DNA from: Rhizobium sp. L1K21
GTDB lineage: Bacteria; Pseudomonadota; Alphaproteobacteria; Rhizobiales; Rhizobiaceae
Direction: 5' to 3'
Length of the DNA: 64,000 nt
Assembly (NCBI RefSeq): GCF_024055895.1
Contig: NZ_JAMXLE010000001.1
Coordinates: 434,001-498,000 of the forward strand
Positions within the stretch are counted from its first letter, which is position 1; every line of letters starts with the position of its first letter. The notes beneath the pieces were generated by a model. The model was not told the DNA's origin. It worked only from the letters and a program-made list of their open reading frames with translations, and did no database searches. Below are positions 38,460-53,011 of this stretch, piece after piece. Position numbers and translations under genes: made by a program.

Positions 38460-39425
38460 ATGACCAAGACCACCATTCTCATCGCGGGCAAGCTTCACCC
38501 GCGTGTGCTGCAAAGAATTGGGACAGCCTTTGAAATCGTGCAGATCGAGAAGCCGGATGCGGCTCTGGTCGATCCGCAATTGCTGCCCAAAATCAAGGCT
38601 GTCAGCAGTTTTGTTGGCGTTCCTGCCTCCCTGATTGACGCGCTGCCGAACCTTGAAATCATCGCCAACTTCGGTGTCGGCTATGATGGTGTGGACGTGA
38701 AGCGTGCTGCCGAGCGCGGGATTATCGTGACCAATACGCCGGATGTTCTAAACGATGAGGTGGCCGATACGACCGTCGGTCTGCTGCTCAACACGCTGCG
38801 TCGACTGCCTCAGGCGGAAAGCTGGCTCCGCGACGGACGCTGGGCGCGCGAGGGGAATTTTCCGCTTTCACCGTTGTCTCTGCGTGGCCGCACGATCGGC
38901 ATTTATGGTCTCGGGCGCATTGGCCTGGAAATCGCGCGCAGGCTCGAAGCTTTCGGTGTGCCGATCAGCTACCACACGCGCACACCGCGCAGGGATGTGT
39001 CGTACACCTATTATCCCGATCTGCGGTCGCTTGCTGAAGGAACCGATACGCTGATCTGCATCGTGCCGAAGACGCCGGAGACCCACAAGACGATCAACGC
39101 CAAAATCCTTGCGCAGCTTGGCCCGACCGGCGTGTTGATCAATGTCGGGCGCGGCTGGACGGTGGACGAGGACGATTTGGCCGACGCTTTGGAAAAGGGT
39201 GTGATCGCGGCTGCCGGGCTGGATGTTTTTCAGGACGAGCCGCGCGTGCCGGAACGGCTGCTGAAGCTCGACAATGCCTGCCTCTTGCCGCATGTCGCTT
39301 CGGCCTCGGTGCCAACCCGCAACGCAATGGCCGATCTTGTTGCGGACAATCTGCTCAATTGGTTTGAAAAAGGCGAACCTTTGACGCCGGTTCCGGAAAC
39401 CCCTTTTGAGCGGGCCAATTCATAA
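38460..39425 (+). CDS. D-isomer-specific 2-hydroxyacid dehydrogenase (glyoxylate/hydroxypyruvate reductase-like)
   Basis: A 321-residue oxidoreductase. The Rossmann fingerprint GIYGLGRIGLEIA is followed by HTRTPR, whose Arg favours NADPH. The active-site residues are visible: Arg in NVGRGWTVDE, Glu in DVFQDEPRVP and His in LLPHVASAS. It fits the GRHPR/GyaR group, which reduces glyoxylate or hydroxypyruvate. In an operon with the LacI-type regulator. Confidence 0.92.
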   Translation: MTKTTILIAGKLHPRVLQRIGTAFEIVQIEKPDAALVDPQLLPKIKAVSSFVGVPASLIDALPNLEIIANFGVGYDGVDVKRAAERGIIVTNTPDVLNDEVADTTVGLLLNTLRRLPQAESWLRDGRWAREGNFPLSPLSLRGRTIGIYGLGRIGLEIARRLEAFGVPISYHTRTPRRDVSYTYYPDLRSLAEGTDTLICIVPKTPETHKTINAKILAQLGPTGVLINVGRGWTVDEDDLADALEKGVIAAAGLDVFQDEPRVPERLLKLDNACLLPHVASASVPTRNAMADLVADNLLNWFEKGEPLTPVPETPFERANS

Positions 39426-39434
39426 AATAGTAAT

Positions 39435-39467
39435 AAACCTTAACGCGGTGTCCACGGGGTAAGGTTT
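39435..39467 (+). terminator. Possible weak terminator after the dehydrogenase gene
   Basis: AAACCTTA (39435-39442) pairs with TAAGGTTT (39460-39467) around a 17-base loop. No T-run follows, so the assignment is tentative. Confidence 0.35.
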
Positions 39468-39517
39468 GATTAAGGTTATGCGCGCAGACTCACGGTCACA
39501 CAACACGGAGTTTGCCA

Positions 39518-39922
39518 ATGCGTCTTGCAGCGCTGACCGGAATTCTCATCGCAGGTGGCATCGGCCTTTATCTGGTTCCGGGGCCGCAATCGGCCAGGCT
39601 TGATCCCTTCACATCCGGTTCGATTGTGACCGGAGAAGCGCGGGAATATGCCGTGGCCAATTTGAGAAGCGGCGAAGTCTGTCTTGTGCGAAAGGGCCGG
39701 GCCGTCACAGCGTCTGCCAGCGAATTCGACGCGGATATCGATTGTGAAGCGGTTTGGTCGGGCCTTTCGAGTGCTGCTACATGGTCGGAGCAGGATGACG
39801 GGCTCGTCGTTCTTGCAGATCGAAGCGGGCATGCACTGGTTTCACTTGCACCGGGTGACGGTGTAGCTTTTGAGGCGATGGAACCGGCAAATGCCGATCT
39901 CAGCCTGACCGTTGTTCAGTGA
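39518..39922 (+). CDS. Exported protein with possible AprI/Inh-type protease-inhibitor fold
   Basis: A 134-residue exported protein with an N-terminal hydrophobic signal (LAALTGILIAGGIGLYLVPG). The mature part has two Cys (in GEVCLVR and DIDCEAVW), a Trp pair and the pattern CEAVW...WSEQDDGLVVLADRSGHALVSL, which is reminiscent of the beta-barrel of Inh-type inhibitors of serralysin metallopeptidases. The match is by pattern only and the family may be wrong. An in-frame TTG two codons earlier is less likely than the ATG at 39518. Confidence 0.55.
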   Translation: MRLAALTGILIAGGIGLYLVPGPQSARLDPFTSGSIVTGEAREYAVANLRSGEVCLVRKGRAVTASASEFDADIDCEAVWSGLSSAATWSEQDDGLVVLADRSGHALVSLAPGDGVAFEAMEPANADLSLTVVQ

Positions 39923-40088
39923 CAATGTATGGTCGGATTTCGCGCAACTGCTGGGTCTAAAGCTGCCTTTTCTGAAACTCTTGGGCGTCTGCAAAGGCCT
40001 GTTTCACAAGGCCTCAGGCAGATTGACCGGCTTTCTTCTGAAAAAACTTCATCATATTAGACGAAAGTCGAAGTCTCGCCGGTATTAG

Positions 40089-41285
<1,197 letters not shown>

Positions 41286-41309
41286 TCGTTTGAGAAAATT
41301 GCTTTAAGG

Positions 41310-41342
41310 ATGCCCCGGCCTGTCCGGGGCATTCTTGTTTTT
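41310..41342 (+). terminator. Rho-independent terminator after the TRAP binding protein
   Basis: A perfect 9-bp stem (ATGCCCCGG at 41310-41318 with CCGGGGCAT at 41324-41332), loop CCTGT, then TCTTGTTTTT. It is located 24 bases after the stop and just before the HAD gene. Confidence 0.9.
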
Positions 41343-41354
41343 GAAGGTATGTTG

Positions 41355-42023
41355 ATGACGTTGCCACGTAAGCCCGCCGCTGTCGTTTTCGATATGGACG
41401 GGCTTCTTTTTGATACCGAGACCCTTTCTTTTGAAGCTGCAGTGACGGCTGCTGCGCAGCATGGCCACGCAATCGACTGGCCGTTTTTCAGCACGCTGAT
41501 CGGCCGCGCCTGGCCCGATATCAGCTTGCACATGACCGCGCATCTTGGCGACGGGTTTGCTGCAGACGATTTCCGCGTGACCTGGCTCGACCATTACAGT
41601 GCGTTGCTGGCAGGGCGGCTGGCGCTGAAGGCGGGTGTGCTTGAGCTTCTGGACATTCTCGACAGCTATGCCATTCCGCGCGCCATTGCCACGTCTTCGA
41701 TGAAAGAAAAGGCTCTCTACAACCTGGAACGCTTTTCGCTGATGGACCGGTTTCACCACGTCATTGCGCAGGGCGATTATGCGGCGAGCAAGCCGGCTCC
41801 GGACCCGTTTCTCAAAGCATCCGAAAGGCTTGGTGTTGCGCCGGCGCTCTGCCTGGCGCTCGAGGATTCCCACAATGGTATCAAGGCGGCCCATAGCGCG
41901 GGCATGATGGCGATCATGGTTCCTGATCTCCTGGAGCCGACCGAAGAGATCAGGGCTTTATGCGAGCATGTTCTGACCGATCTTCATCAGGTCGCTGATC
42001 TCATCATGGGCATGGAAGCCTGA
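41355..42023 (+). CDS. HAD-IA family phosphatase (beta-phosphoglucomutase-like)
   Basis: A 222-residue HAD hydrolase. Motif I VVFDMDGLLFDTE, motif II (IATSS), the Lys in ASKPAPDPF and motif IV LALEDSHNGIKAA are all present. The C-shaped cap fits sugar-phosphate phosphatases. The ATG at 41355 is the start consistent with motif I at residue 12; in-frame codons upstream lie in the terminator. Its 3' end overlaps the convergent DoxX-like gene by 37 bases. Confidence 0.92.
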   Translation: MTLPRKPAAVVFDMDGLLFDTETLSFEAAVTAAAQHGHAIDWPFFSTLIGRAWPDISLHMTAHLGDGFAADDFRVTWLDHYSALLAGRLALKAGVLELLDILDSYAIPRAIATSSMKEKALYNLERFSLMDRFHHVIAQGDYAASKPAPDPFLKASERLGVAPALCLALEDSHNGIKAAHSAGMMAIMVPDLLEPTEEIRALCEHVLTDLHQVADLIMGMEA

Positions 42024-42598
42024 GGCATGTTCTTGGCCGCGAAAATGCCGGCCAATATCCGGTCAAGGGAAATGGCACCGGCGCCTTTGATGACGAGATA
42101 AATCAACGGGAAGATCCAGAGGGTGCGCTGATCGGCAATGAGACTGTCCGAAAAGCGGTCGAACAGCGCGCCAACCGTTTCCGGGCCAACCTGGTGAACG
42201 GTGATATCGACCAGTGTCTGTACGGCGATGAAGCCGATCATTCCGAGTGCGGCGATGCGGGTGAAAAGCCCGAGCACGACCATCAGCGGCAGCAGGAATT
42301 CGCAATATGTGCCCAAGAACACGATCAGACCCCAGGGGAGAAACGGCACCGCGGCAATATTGCCACCGGCTGTGTCAACGGCTGGAAGGGCAATCTGATA
42401 ATAGGCGCTATCCTGTATGGAGAAGAAGCCGGCAAAGCCATCCCCAACCTTGGTGCCGAATGAATTCAGGAAATAGAAATAGAGAACGGCGAAAAACACG
42501 AAGCGTGCAAGAAGGCCCAGAAACCAGCCATCCGTCAGGTTTTCGAGGCGAATGAAAACGGCGCGGTGCATTGCCGTCATGTGCTGGATGATTTTCAT
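41987..42598 (-). CDS. DoxX-family membrane protein of the bufferin operon
   Basis: A 203-residue membrane protein with about four helices of the DoxX type (FLGTYCEFLLPLMVVLGLFT, IGFIAVQTLVDITVHQVGPE). It starts within the bufC stop (4-base ATGA overlap), so it is translated with the peptide-modifying genes. DoxX genes accompany many DUF2282/DUF692 operons; their role there is not known, though a link to redox or metal handling has been suggested. Its 3' end runs into the HAD gene on the other strand. Confidence 0.88.
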   Translation of the reverse strand: MKIIQHMTAMHRAVFIRLENLTDGWFLGLLARFVFFAVLYFYFLNSFGTKVGDGFAGFFSIQDSAYYQIALPAVDTAGGNIAAVPFLPWGLIVFLGTYCEFLLPLMVVLGLFTRIAALGMIGFIAVQTLVDITVHQVGPETVGALFDRFSDSLIADQRTLWIFPLIYLVIKGAGAISLDRILAGIFAAKNMPQASMPMMRSAT

Positions 42599-43368
42599 GA
42601 TTTTGTCCCTCCCTCAGGTGCAATCGCGCAAAAGGCTCCAGCGGACATAAGAATTGCGAGAGCCTGCGACAGGTCGAAATCCGCGTCGCTTTCAAAAGCG
42701 GAGACTGCCGCGTGACCAAGCGAGGCACGGGCGAAAAGCGACTGCGTAAAAACGAAAGCGGCGTGCGACAGATTGTGAATCTGCGGGTCGCATCGCGGCC
42801 GCGTGACCAGCGCGAATTCCGGCGACATGGGATCAAAGCCGGTGAGCGCGATATTCTGGCGGCTGCGGCAGACCAATGTGACCACGCCAAAGTTGGAGCC
42901 CAAGAGGCTGGCTGCGGGATGGGTCACGAAGCGTATGTCTGCCAGTTCTTCAGGGTCGATCATACCAAGCGCTTCGGGCGCGAGCGGTGCTGCGTCGGCA
43001 GCGTGATAGGCGTCAAGCCACAAGCGGTCGAGCCGGGCGACATCTGGAAGAAAAAGCAGGTCGTTTGCGGGCTCGAAGCTTGCAATGAAATCGGCAAAAC
43101 CGCGACCATATTCAAAAAGCAACGGCGATTTCGGCGGGTTTTCGCAGGCAAAAACCCGCGCCATTGCGCGGAAGTAATCCTCGCCCACGAGCGACTGAAC
43201 GGACGGAAAGATGTCCGCCAGCGCGTTGACGAGGCTGTGGGTGACATTGTTGCGGTAGACTGAGAAGCGGCGTGCGGCGGCTTTGCCGTTGGGCGCGATC
43301 AGGCCTCGCGGGATTGCAGAGCTTGCGTCGAGAAGCGCGTGCGCAAAGTCTCTTTGAAGTTCAGCCAT
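42595..43368 (-). CDS. bufC: DUF2063 partner protein (BufC-like, peptide-recognition partner of the MNIO)
   Basis: A 257-residue DUF2063 protein. The N-terminal part has the family pattern [20 protein letters not shown], then [20 protein letters not shown] and [17 protein letters not shown]. The C-terminal part probably holds the region that in BufC proteins binds the precursor's leader/signal. Start 43368 is inside the end of bufB (8-base overlap) and the stop overlaps the DoxX gene by 4 bases, so B, C and DoxX are translationally coupled. The DUF2063-DUF692 pairing is diagnostic for MNIO-RiPP loci. Confidence 0.9.
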   Translation of the reverse strand: MAELQRDFAHALLDASSAIPRGLIAPNGKAAARRFSVYRNNVTHSLVNALADIFPSVQSLVGEDYFRAMARVFACENPPKSPLLFEYGRGFADFIASFEPANDLLFLPDVARLDRLWLDAYHAADAAPLAPEALGMIDPEELADIRFVTHPAASLLGSNFGVVTLVCRSRQNIALTGFDPMSPEFALVTRPRCDPQIHNLSHAAFVFTQSLFARASLGHAAVSAFESDADFDLSQALAILMSAGAFCAIAPEGGTKS

Positions 43369-44260
43369 GACGCGCTCCAAGAAATGCTGCCTGGCGGTGG
43401 CGATCCAAAATCGCATCGGCCAACTGGGCTTCGCGGCGCAGGACAGGCCAATCGGGAACATCATTGTCCCACTCGATCAGCGTTGGCAGGGGACCGGTGC
43501 GTTGGATCAAACTTTCAAAGAGCGCCCAGACCTGTTTGTCGACGGGACGGTCATGGGCGTCGATGAGAAGGGGAGAACCGTCTTCGTCGCGGTCTTCTGC
43601 ATGGCCGGCGAGGTGAATCTCCTCAACCAGTTCAATGGGAAACTCGGCGAGATAGTGCTGGGCGCTGAAACCGTGATTAACGGCTGAAACGAGCACGTTG
43701 TTCACATCCAGCAACAGGCCACAGCCAGTGCGCGCGGCGATCTCGCGGATGAAATCGGTTTCGCTCATGGTCGAACGTTCGAAGGCGGCATAAGTGGAAG
43801 GGTTTTCGAGCAGCATCCTGCGGCCAAGTGCGGTCTGCACGCGGTCGATATGCGCGCAGACAGTGGCCAGCGTTTCCCGGTCGTAGGGAACCGGTAGGAG
43901 GTCGTTGTAGTAGCTGTCGTCGTGGGTGGACCATGCCAGATGCTCGGAGACGAGCGCCGGCTCGTATCGCTTTACGACAGTGGCGAGACGCTGCAAGTGT
44001 TCGGGGTCGAGACCGTTTGCCGAACCAATGGAGAGGCCAACTCCATGAATGGAGAGGGGGAATTCCTGCCGCATCAGGGTGAGAATGCGGTGAGGATGGC
44101 CGCCGGCTCCCATGTAGTTTTCAGCGTGAACCTCCAGAAATCCGATCCTGTAGGCGTCGGCCAGAATGGCCTCGGCATGCTGAGCCTTGAGGCCCGCACC
44201 GGCGCGAGCCGGCATCGGAGCAGTCGGAAAGCGGGCAGGGTGCAACGGTTCTGCGTTCAT
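43361..44260 (-). CDS. bufB: DUF692 multinuclear non-heme iron oxidative enzyme (BufB/MNIO)
   Basis: A 299-residue TIM-barrel MNIO enzyme; homologues use a multi-iron centre and oxygen to convert Cys of RiPP precursors into oxidised heterocycles. Metal-ligand blocks expected for the family are visible: FLEVHAENY (His45, Glu47), SIHGVGLS (His72), SEHLAW (Glu106, His107), LENPSTY (Glu152), [14 protein letters not shown] (Asp185, Asn188, His196), EIHLAGH (His216, His220), IDAHDRPV (Asp234, His236) and IEWDND (Glu263, Asp265). GGAGG precedes the ATG at 44260. It follows the precursor gene and overlaps bufC. Confidence 0.95.
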   Translation of the reverse strand: MNAEPLHPARFPTAPMPARAGAGLKAQHAEAILADAYRIGFLEVHAENYMGAGGHPHRILTLMRQEFPLSIHGVGLSIGSANGLDPEHLQRLATVVKRYEPALVSEHLAWSTHDDSYYNDLLPVPYDRETLATVCAHIDRVQTALGRRMLLENPSTYAAFERSTMSETDFIREIAARTGCGLLLDVNNVLVSAVNHGFSAQHYLAEFPIELVEEIHLAGHAEDRDEDGSPLLIDAHDRPVDKQVWALFESLIQRTGPLPTLIEWDNDVPDWPVLRREAQLADAILDRHRQAAFLGARHG

Positions 44261-44285
44261 GATGGCCTCCGTGGGCATCTGGAAT

Positions 44286-44313
44286 TGAAGCCCGCGGGGC
44301 GGCGCGGGCTTCA
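44286..44313 (-). other. Intercistronic hairpin between bufA and bufB
   Basis: An 11-bp perfect stem (TGAAGCCCGCG at 44286-44296 with CGCGGGCTTCA at 44303-44313) and a 6-base loop. On the minus strand no U-run follows, so it is more likely an RNA-stabilising or attenuating element than a full terminator. Confidence 0.65.
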
Positions 44314-44338
44314 ACGCTGGAAATATGTCCGGACAGTC

Positions 44339-44644
44339 TCAGGCGGGGAGGTCGCGCGTTAGCGCTTCCATGGAACCCATGCGATCGCCGGGAAGCTTCA
44401 TGGTCATGCAAGTGCCTTTTGCGACATATTTCCAGGAATTGCCCTGGTAATCGACTTTCGAGGTGCCGGCGCAGGTGGTGCCGGGGCCGGCAGCGCAGTC
44501 GTTCTGGCCAGCCAGTGCGACACCGTAGCATTTTTCCTTGGCTTCATCTGCCGCCGCCGGGCCGGCGATGAAAGTGGTCGCGGTAACAGCAAGGGCAACG
44601 GCGCTGGCCAGCGTGGAAGCGTTTAGAATCGTTTTGGTGGACAT
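44339..44644 (-). CDS. bufA: DUF2282 bufferin precursor peptide (BufA)
   Basis: A 101-residue secreted precursor. Residues 1-32 are a signal peptide ending AGPAAA. The mature part has four Cys (39, 50, 58, 79) in the pattern [33 protein letters not shown], characteristic of the DUF2282/BufA1 family. In Caulobacter these periplasmic peptides are modified by an MNIO enzyme and bind copper. After Cys79 comes an unusually Met-rich tail ([13 protein letters not shown]) that could add Cu(I) ligands. GAGGAGA lies before the ATG. First gene of the operon. Confidence 0.92.
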   Translation of the reverse strand: MSTKTILNASTLASAVALAVTATTFIAGPAAADEAKEKCYGVALAGQNDCAAGPGTTCAGTSKVDYQGNSWKYVAKGTCMTMKLPGDRMGSMEALTRDLPA

Positions 44645-44776
44645 TTTCAATCTCCTCAGATGTTTCAAATTCCGCTGTGTTTGCGGGCCGGGGCGGGTCT
44701 GTGCGTCCGGTGAGAGAAACATCCATGACTTTCTGATCAATTGAAAATCAACGGAGCGTTATTGATGTTCAAACAA

Positions 44777-44811
44777 GCGTGAGGCGCGCGTGAAGAGAAC
44801 GCGCCTCACGC
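44777..44811 (-). terminator. Rho-independent terminator between threonine aldolase and bufA
   Basis: A perfect 12-bp stem (44777-44788 with 44800-44811) with an 11-base loop; on the minus strand it is followed by TTGTTTG. It lies 23 bases after the aldolase stop and means bufA has its own promoter in 44645-44776. Confidence 0.85.
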
Positions 44812-44833
44812 TGTCTGTAACCAGGTCCTGACC

Positions 44834-45886
44834 CTAATTCAACGCGTCCACAAAGCGGGCGACATCGGCGCTCTCCGTGGCAAAGGAGGTGACCAGGCGG
44901 ATCAAGACATCATCATCTTCCATCGCGTCGTAGACGTTTTCCGGCACGCCGTGCCAGTCATAGAAGACAGCGCCTTTTTCGCGCAGTTCGGCTGCCTTGG
45001 CCTTTTTGATGATGGCGAAGACCTCGTTGGACTGGGTGGGCCAGGCAAGTGAACTGTGATTGCTGGCTTCGAAGCCGGCCCGAAGCATGTCGGCCATGGT
45101 ATTGGCGTGGTTTGCCATTTCCAGCCAGAGCCCGTCTTCGAAATAGGCGTCGAATTGGGCGGCGATGAAGCGGGTCTTGGAAAAGAGCTGTGCGGACTGC
45201 TTGCGGATGAAGGGAAGCTGTCGTGCATCATCCGGGTTCATGAAGACGATCGCCTCGGCGCACCAGCAACCGTTTTTCGTGGCGCCGAAAGACAGGATAT
45301 CCACCCCGCGCTTCCAGGTCATTTCCGCAGGCGTGGTCCCAAGTGCCTGCATGGCGTTGGTCAAGCGCGCCCCGTCCATGTGGAGTGGAACCTTGTATTT
45401 TTGCGCGATAGCGGCCATCGCCGATATTTCATCGAGCGAATAGACAGTACCGCTTTCGGTGGCCTGGGTGATGGTCACAGCCATGGGCTGGCCGGCGTGA
45501 ATGAATTCGGGCGGCACAGACTTGATGGTGCGCTCCAGCTGTCTTGGGCTGATCTTGCCATCAGGACCATCAACCGGCGCGAGGCGGGCAGCGGAGGAGA
45601 AAAATCCAGGGGCTCCACATTCGTCCATGAAGACATGCGCGCTTTCGTGGCAGAAAATAACGCCGCCGGGCCGCCCCACGCTTGCCAGCGCCAGGGAGTT
45701 GGCGGCCGTGCCGGTGGAAACGAAGAAGACGGCCACTTCGCGTTCGAAGATTTCGTTGAATTTCGCCTCGACTTTCTTGTCGAGCGGGCTTGCGCCATAA
45801 GCGGGTGCAAAGCCGCCTGCCTCGGTGGAGAGCCGGGATGCGATCTTGGGATGGGCGCCCGCCCAATTGTCGGATGCGAAGAACAT
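44834..45886 (-). CDS. Low-specificity L-threonine aldolase
   Basis: A 350-residue PLP enzyme that cleaves threonine/allo-threonine to glycine and acetaldehyde. FFVSTGTAANSLALAS near residue 55, HMDGARLTNA (Asp contact with PLP nitrogen) and the PLP-lysine in SFGATKNGCW are visible. The ATG at 45886 gives the family start MFFASDNWAGAHP; a longer frame to 46075 has a poor N-terminus. A terminator follows. Confidence 0.92.
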   Translation of the reverse strand: MFFASDNWAGAHPKIASRLSTEAGGFAPAYGASPLDKKVEAKFNEIFEREVAVFFVSTGTAANSLALASVGRPGGVIFCHESAHVFMDECGAPGFFSSAARLAPVDGPDGKISPRQLERTIKSVPPEFIHAGQPMAVTITQATESGTVYSLDEISAMAAIAQKYKVPLHMDGARLTNAMQALGTTPAEMTWKRGVDILSFGATKNGCWCAEAIVFMNPDDARQLPFIRKQSAQLFSKTRFIAAQFDAYFEDGLWLEMANHANTMADMLRAGFEASNHSSLAWPTQSNEVFAIIKKAKAAELREKGAVFYDWHGVPENVYDAMEDDDVLIRLVTSFATESADVARFVDALN

Positions 45887-46430
45887 ATGCGTTTCCAATG
45901 GTTGGCTGGAGGAAATGTGAACTCTTGTGAGAGCATTGTGGATGGCGGCGGGATGTTCAAGTTTTTCTTGTGGCAAAGGGCATTCTGAAACGGGAATCAG
46001 CAAGTTTTCAAAATATTCGATCTCCGTTTTGTAACGATATTTCCCAAACGCATAAGAAATTGAAATTTCCAGCATTTTCGCGTTAATAATTTATGCTGCA
46101 GCTATTGCAGTGAAGCCCCGTTTCTGGCATAGAGCGCAGGAAATAGGACAGTCTTGCTGTCCTATATCGGCCTTGAAGCGTATACGGGCTTGAAAAACCC
46201 GGCTAACCTGACAAACAGGACTTTAGCCGTCCGCGCAAAGCGGTCAAGTCACCGGAAGCGGTAACAGTATCAAGGCAATCACGTGTCGTTCTGCCGCATG
46301 TTGAGGCGCGGCGGGACTATGCGGCCACGAGGCAGATATGTAATAAAGATGAGGGGCGCGCCCTTAAAGTGCGCTGTCCAATATGCACCAACGTCCGCCA
46401 GGTTTGCGGACATGTTCAGGAGAGGAAAGG
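45887..46430. promoter_or_regulatory. Large divergent intergenic region before gltB, with a perfect palindrome
   Basis: A 544-base spacer between the divergent aldolase and gltB genes. It contains a perfect 9-bp inverted repeat at 46143-46165 (ATAGGACAG, loop TCTTG, CTGTCCTAT), which could be an operator or an RNA hairpin in the gltB leader. An in-frame ATG at 46383 precedes gltB, but AGGAGAGGAAAGG before 46431 marks the true start. I see no gene here and no canonical sigma-54 site. Confidence 0.5.
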
Positions 46431-51155
<4,725 letters not shown>

Positions 51156-51162
51156 CGGTTTG

Positions 51163-51489
51163 ATGATTGTTACGACGACCAACACCATAGAAGGGCGGGA
51201 GATTGCCGAATACAGAGGCATCGTCACGGGCGAGGCCATTCTGGGTACGAATATCTTCCGCGACCTTTTTGCCGGTATCCGCGATCTCGTCGGCGGGCGT
51301 TCGGGGGCTTACGAACAGGTTCTCAGGGAAGCCCGCGAAACGGCGCTGAGAGAGCTTCAGGAAGAGGCCGCCAAACTTGGTGCCAATGCCGTGATCGGCG
51401 TGGATATCGATTATGAGAATATTTCGACCGGCTCCAGCGGTTCGATGCTGATGGTTTCAGCATCCGGCACTGCTGTCATTGTCCGGTGA
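51163..51489 (+). CDS. YbjQ/DUF74-family protein
   Basis: A 108-residue protein of the YbjQ (heavy-metal-binding-like, DUF74) family: [40 protein letters not shown] and [16 protein letters not shown]. Members form pentamers; their function is unclear. It lies 7 bases after gltB and 13 bases before gltD, so it is inside the glutamate synthase operon. The ATG at 51163 gives the family N-terminus. A metal-related role is not supported by Cys or His residues here. Confidence 0.88.
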   Translation: MIVTTTNTIEGREIAEYRGIVTGEAILGTNIFRDLFAGIRDLVGGRSGAYEQVLREARETALRELQEEAAKLGANAVIGVDIDYENISTGSSGSMLMVSASGTAVIVR

Positions 51490-51502
51490 TGAGGGAGTTA
51501 AG

Positions 51503-52957
51503 ATGGGTAAGGTAACAGGTTTTCTGGAAATAGATCGTCAGGTGGCCAAATACCAGACGGCGTCGGATCGCATCCGGCATTTCCGCGAATTTACAATTCC
51601 CATGTCGGATGCCGAGGTGCAGAAACAGGCCGCACGCTGCATGGATTGCGGTATTCCCTTCTGCCATGGCGATACGGGCTGCCCGGTTCACAACCAGATC
51701 CCCGATTGGAACGATCTGGTCTATAACGGCAACTGGAAAGAGGCGATCCGCAATCTCCATTCGACCAACAATTTCCCGGAGTTTACCGGCCGCGTTTGTC
51801 CCGCACCGTGCGAGGACGGGTGCACGCTGAACCTTGAAGATATTCCCGTCACCATCAAAACCATCGAGCAGGCAATTGCCGACAAGGCCTATGAGATGGG
51901 CTTTATCGTGCCGCAGCCTGCCACGGTGAAAACCGGCAAGCGTGTTGCCGTCATCGGTTCGGGTCCGGCAGGCATGGCAGCCGCACAGCAGCTTGCGCGC
52001 GCAGGCCATGATGTTCACGTTTATGAGCGCGAATCCAAACCGGGCGGTCTGCTCCGTTACGGTATCCCGGATTTCAAGATGGAGAAAAACTTCATCGACC
52101 GCCGTGTGGAGCAGATGCAGGGCGAGGGTGTGACCTTCCATTGCTGCTTCAATGTCGGCTTGGACATCACCGTTGAAAAACTGCTCGCCGAACATGATGC
52201 CGTGCTTTATTGCGGCGGCTCGGAAACACCGCGTGAAGCCGGAATTCCAGGCGTGGAACTGGGTGGCGTTCACGACGCGATGCCCTATCTCGTGCAGCAG
52301 AACCGTCGCGTGGGCCGCGAAAATATCGAAAGCGTGGCCTGGCCTTCTGATCCGATCCTGGCTGGTGGCAAGCATGTCGTGGTCGTCGGTGGCGGCGATA
52401 CCGCGTCCGACTGCGTGGGAACGGCTTTCCGTCAAGGCGCGGTCAGGGTGACGCAGCTTGATATTCGTCCGCGCCCGCCCGAAAAGGAAGACAAGATGGC
52501 CGTGTGGCCATTCTGGCCTTCGAAGATGCGCACCTCCAGCTCGCAGGCTGAAGGTGCTGTGCGTGAGTTCCAGGTCGGTACGCTGGAATTCGTTGGTGAA
52601 GATGGTCACCTCACCGGCGTCAAGTGCGTGCAGGTGGACGAAAAGCGTCATCCGATTGCCGGCACGGAATTCATCATCAAGGCCGATCTCGCTTTCATCG
52701 CCATCGGTTTCCGTGGCCCGATGGAAGAGGGGGTGCTGAGCGAACTTGGAGAGAAACTGACGATCAATACAGACCGTCGTGGCTCCAAGAATGTTGTTGC
52801 CAATACCGATGACTACAAGACCTCGGTCGACAAGCTGTGGTCGGCGGGCGACGTTCGCCGCGGTCAGTCACTGGTCGTCTGGGCAATCCGCGAGGGCCGT
52901 CAGGCGGCTCGTGCCATTGATGAGGCGCTGATGGGCAAGACCGTATTGCCGCGCTAA
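51503..52957 (+). CDS. gltD: Glutamate synthase (NADPH) small subunit
   Basis: The 484-residue electron-transfer subunit. N-terminal Cys motifs CMDCGIPFC, CPVHNQIP and CPAPCEDGC ligate two 4Fe-4S clusters; the FAD fingerprint AVIGSGPAGMAAA is near residue 150 and the NADPH fingerprint VVVGGGDTASD near residue 295. The start at 51503 follows GAGGGAG; an ATG at 51479 overlaps ybjQ and was rejected. A terminator follows. Confidence 0.96.
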   Translation: MGKVTGFLEIDRQVAKYQTASDRIRHFREFTIPMSDAEVQKQAARCMDCGIPFCHGDTGCPVHNQIPDWNDLVYNGNWKEAIRNLHSTNNFPEFTGRVCPAPCEDGCTLNLEDIPVTIKTIEQAIADKAYEMGFIVPQPATVKTGKRVAVIGSGPAGMAAAQQLARAGHDVHVYERESKPGGLLRYGIPDFKMEKNFIDRRVEQMQGEGVTFHCCFNVGLDITVEKLLAEHDAVLYCGGSETPREAGIPGVELGGVHDAMPYLVQQNRRVGRENIESVAWPSDPILAGGKHVVVVGGGDTASDCVGTAFRQGAVRVTQLDIRPRPPEKEDKMAVWPFWPSKMRTSSSQAEGAVREFQVGTLEFVGEDGHLTGVKCVQVDEKRHPIAGTEFIIKADLAFIAIGFRGPMEEGVLSELGEKLTINTDRRGSKNVVANTDDYKTSVDKLWSAGDVRRGQSLVVWAIREGRQAARAIDEALMGKTVLPR

Positions 52958-52978
52958 ACCAGTTTATTCTTCAACTGT

Positions 52979-53011
52979 AAAGGCCGTTTCGGGAAACCGG
53001 AGCGGCCTTTT
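52979..53011. terminator. Rho-independent terminator between gltD and the convergent DUF459 gene
   Basis: AAAGGCCG pairs with CGGCCTTT (52979-52986 with 53003-53010), with an inner GTTT/AAAC stem and T-run. It overlaps the stop codon of the convergent gene. Confidence 0.8.
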
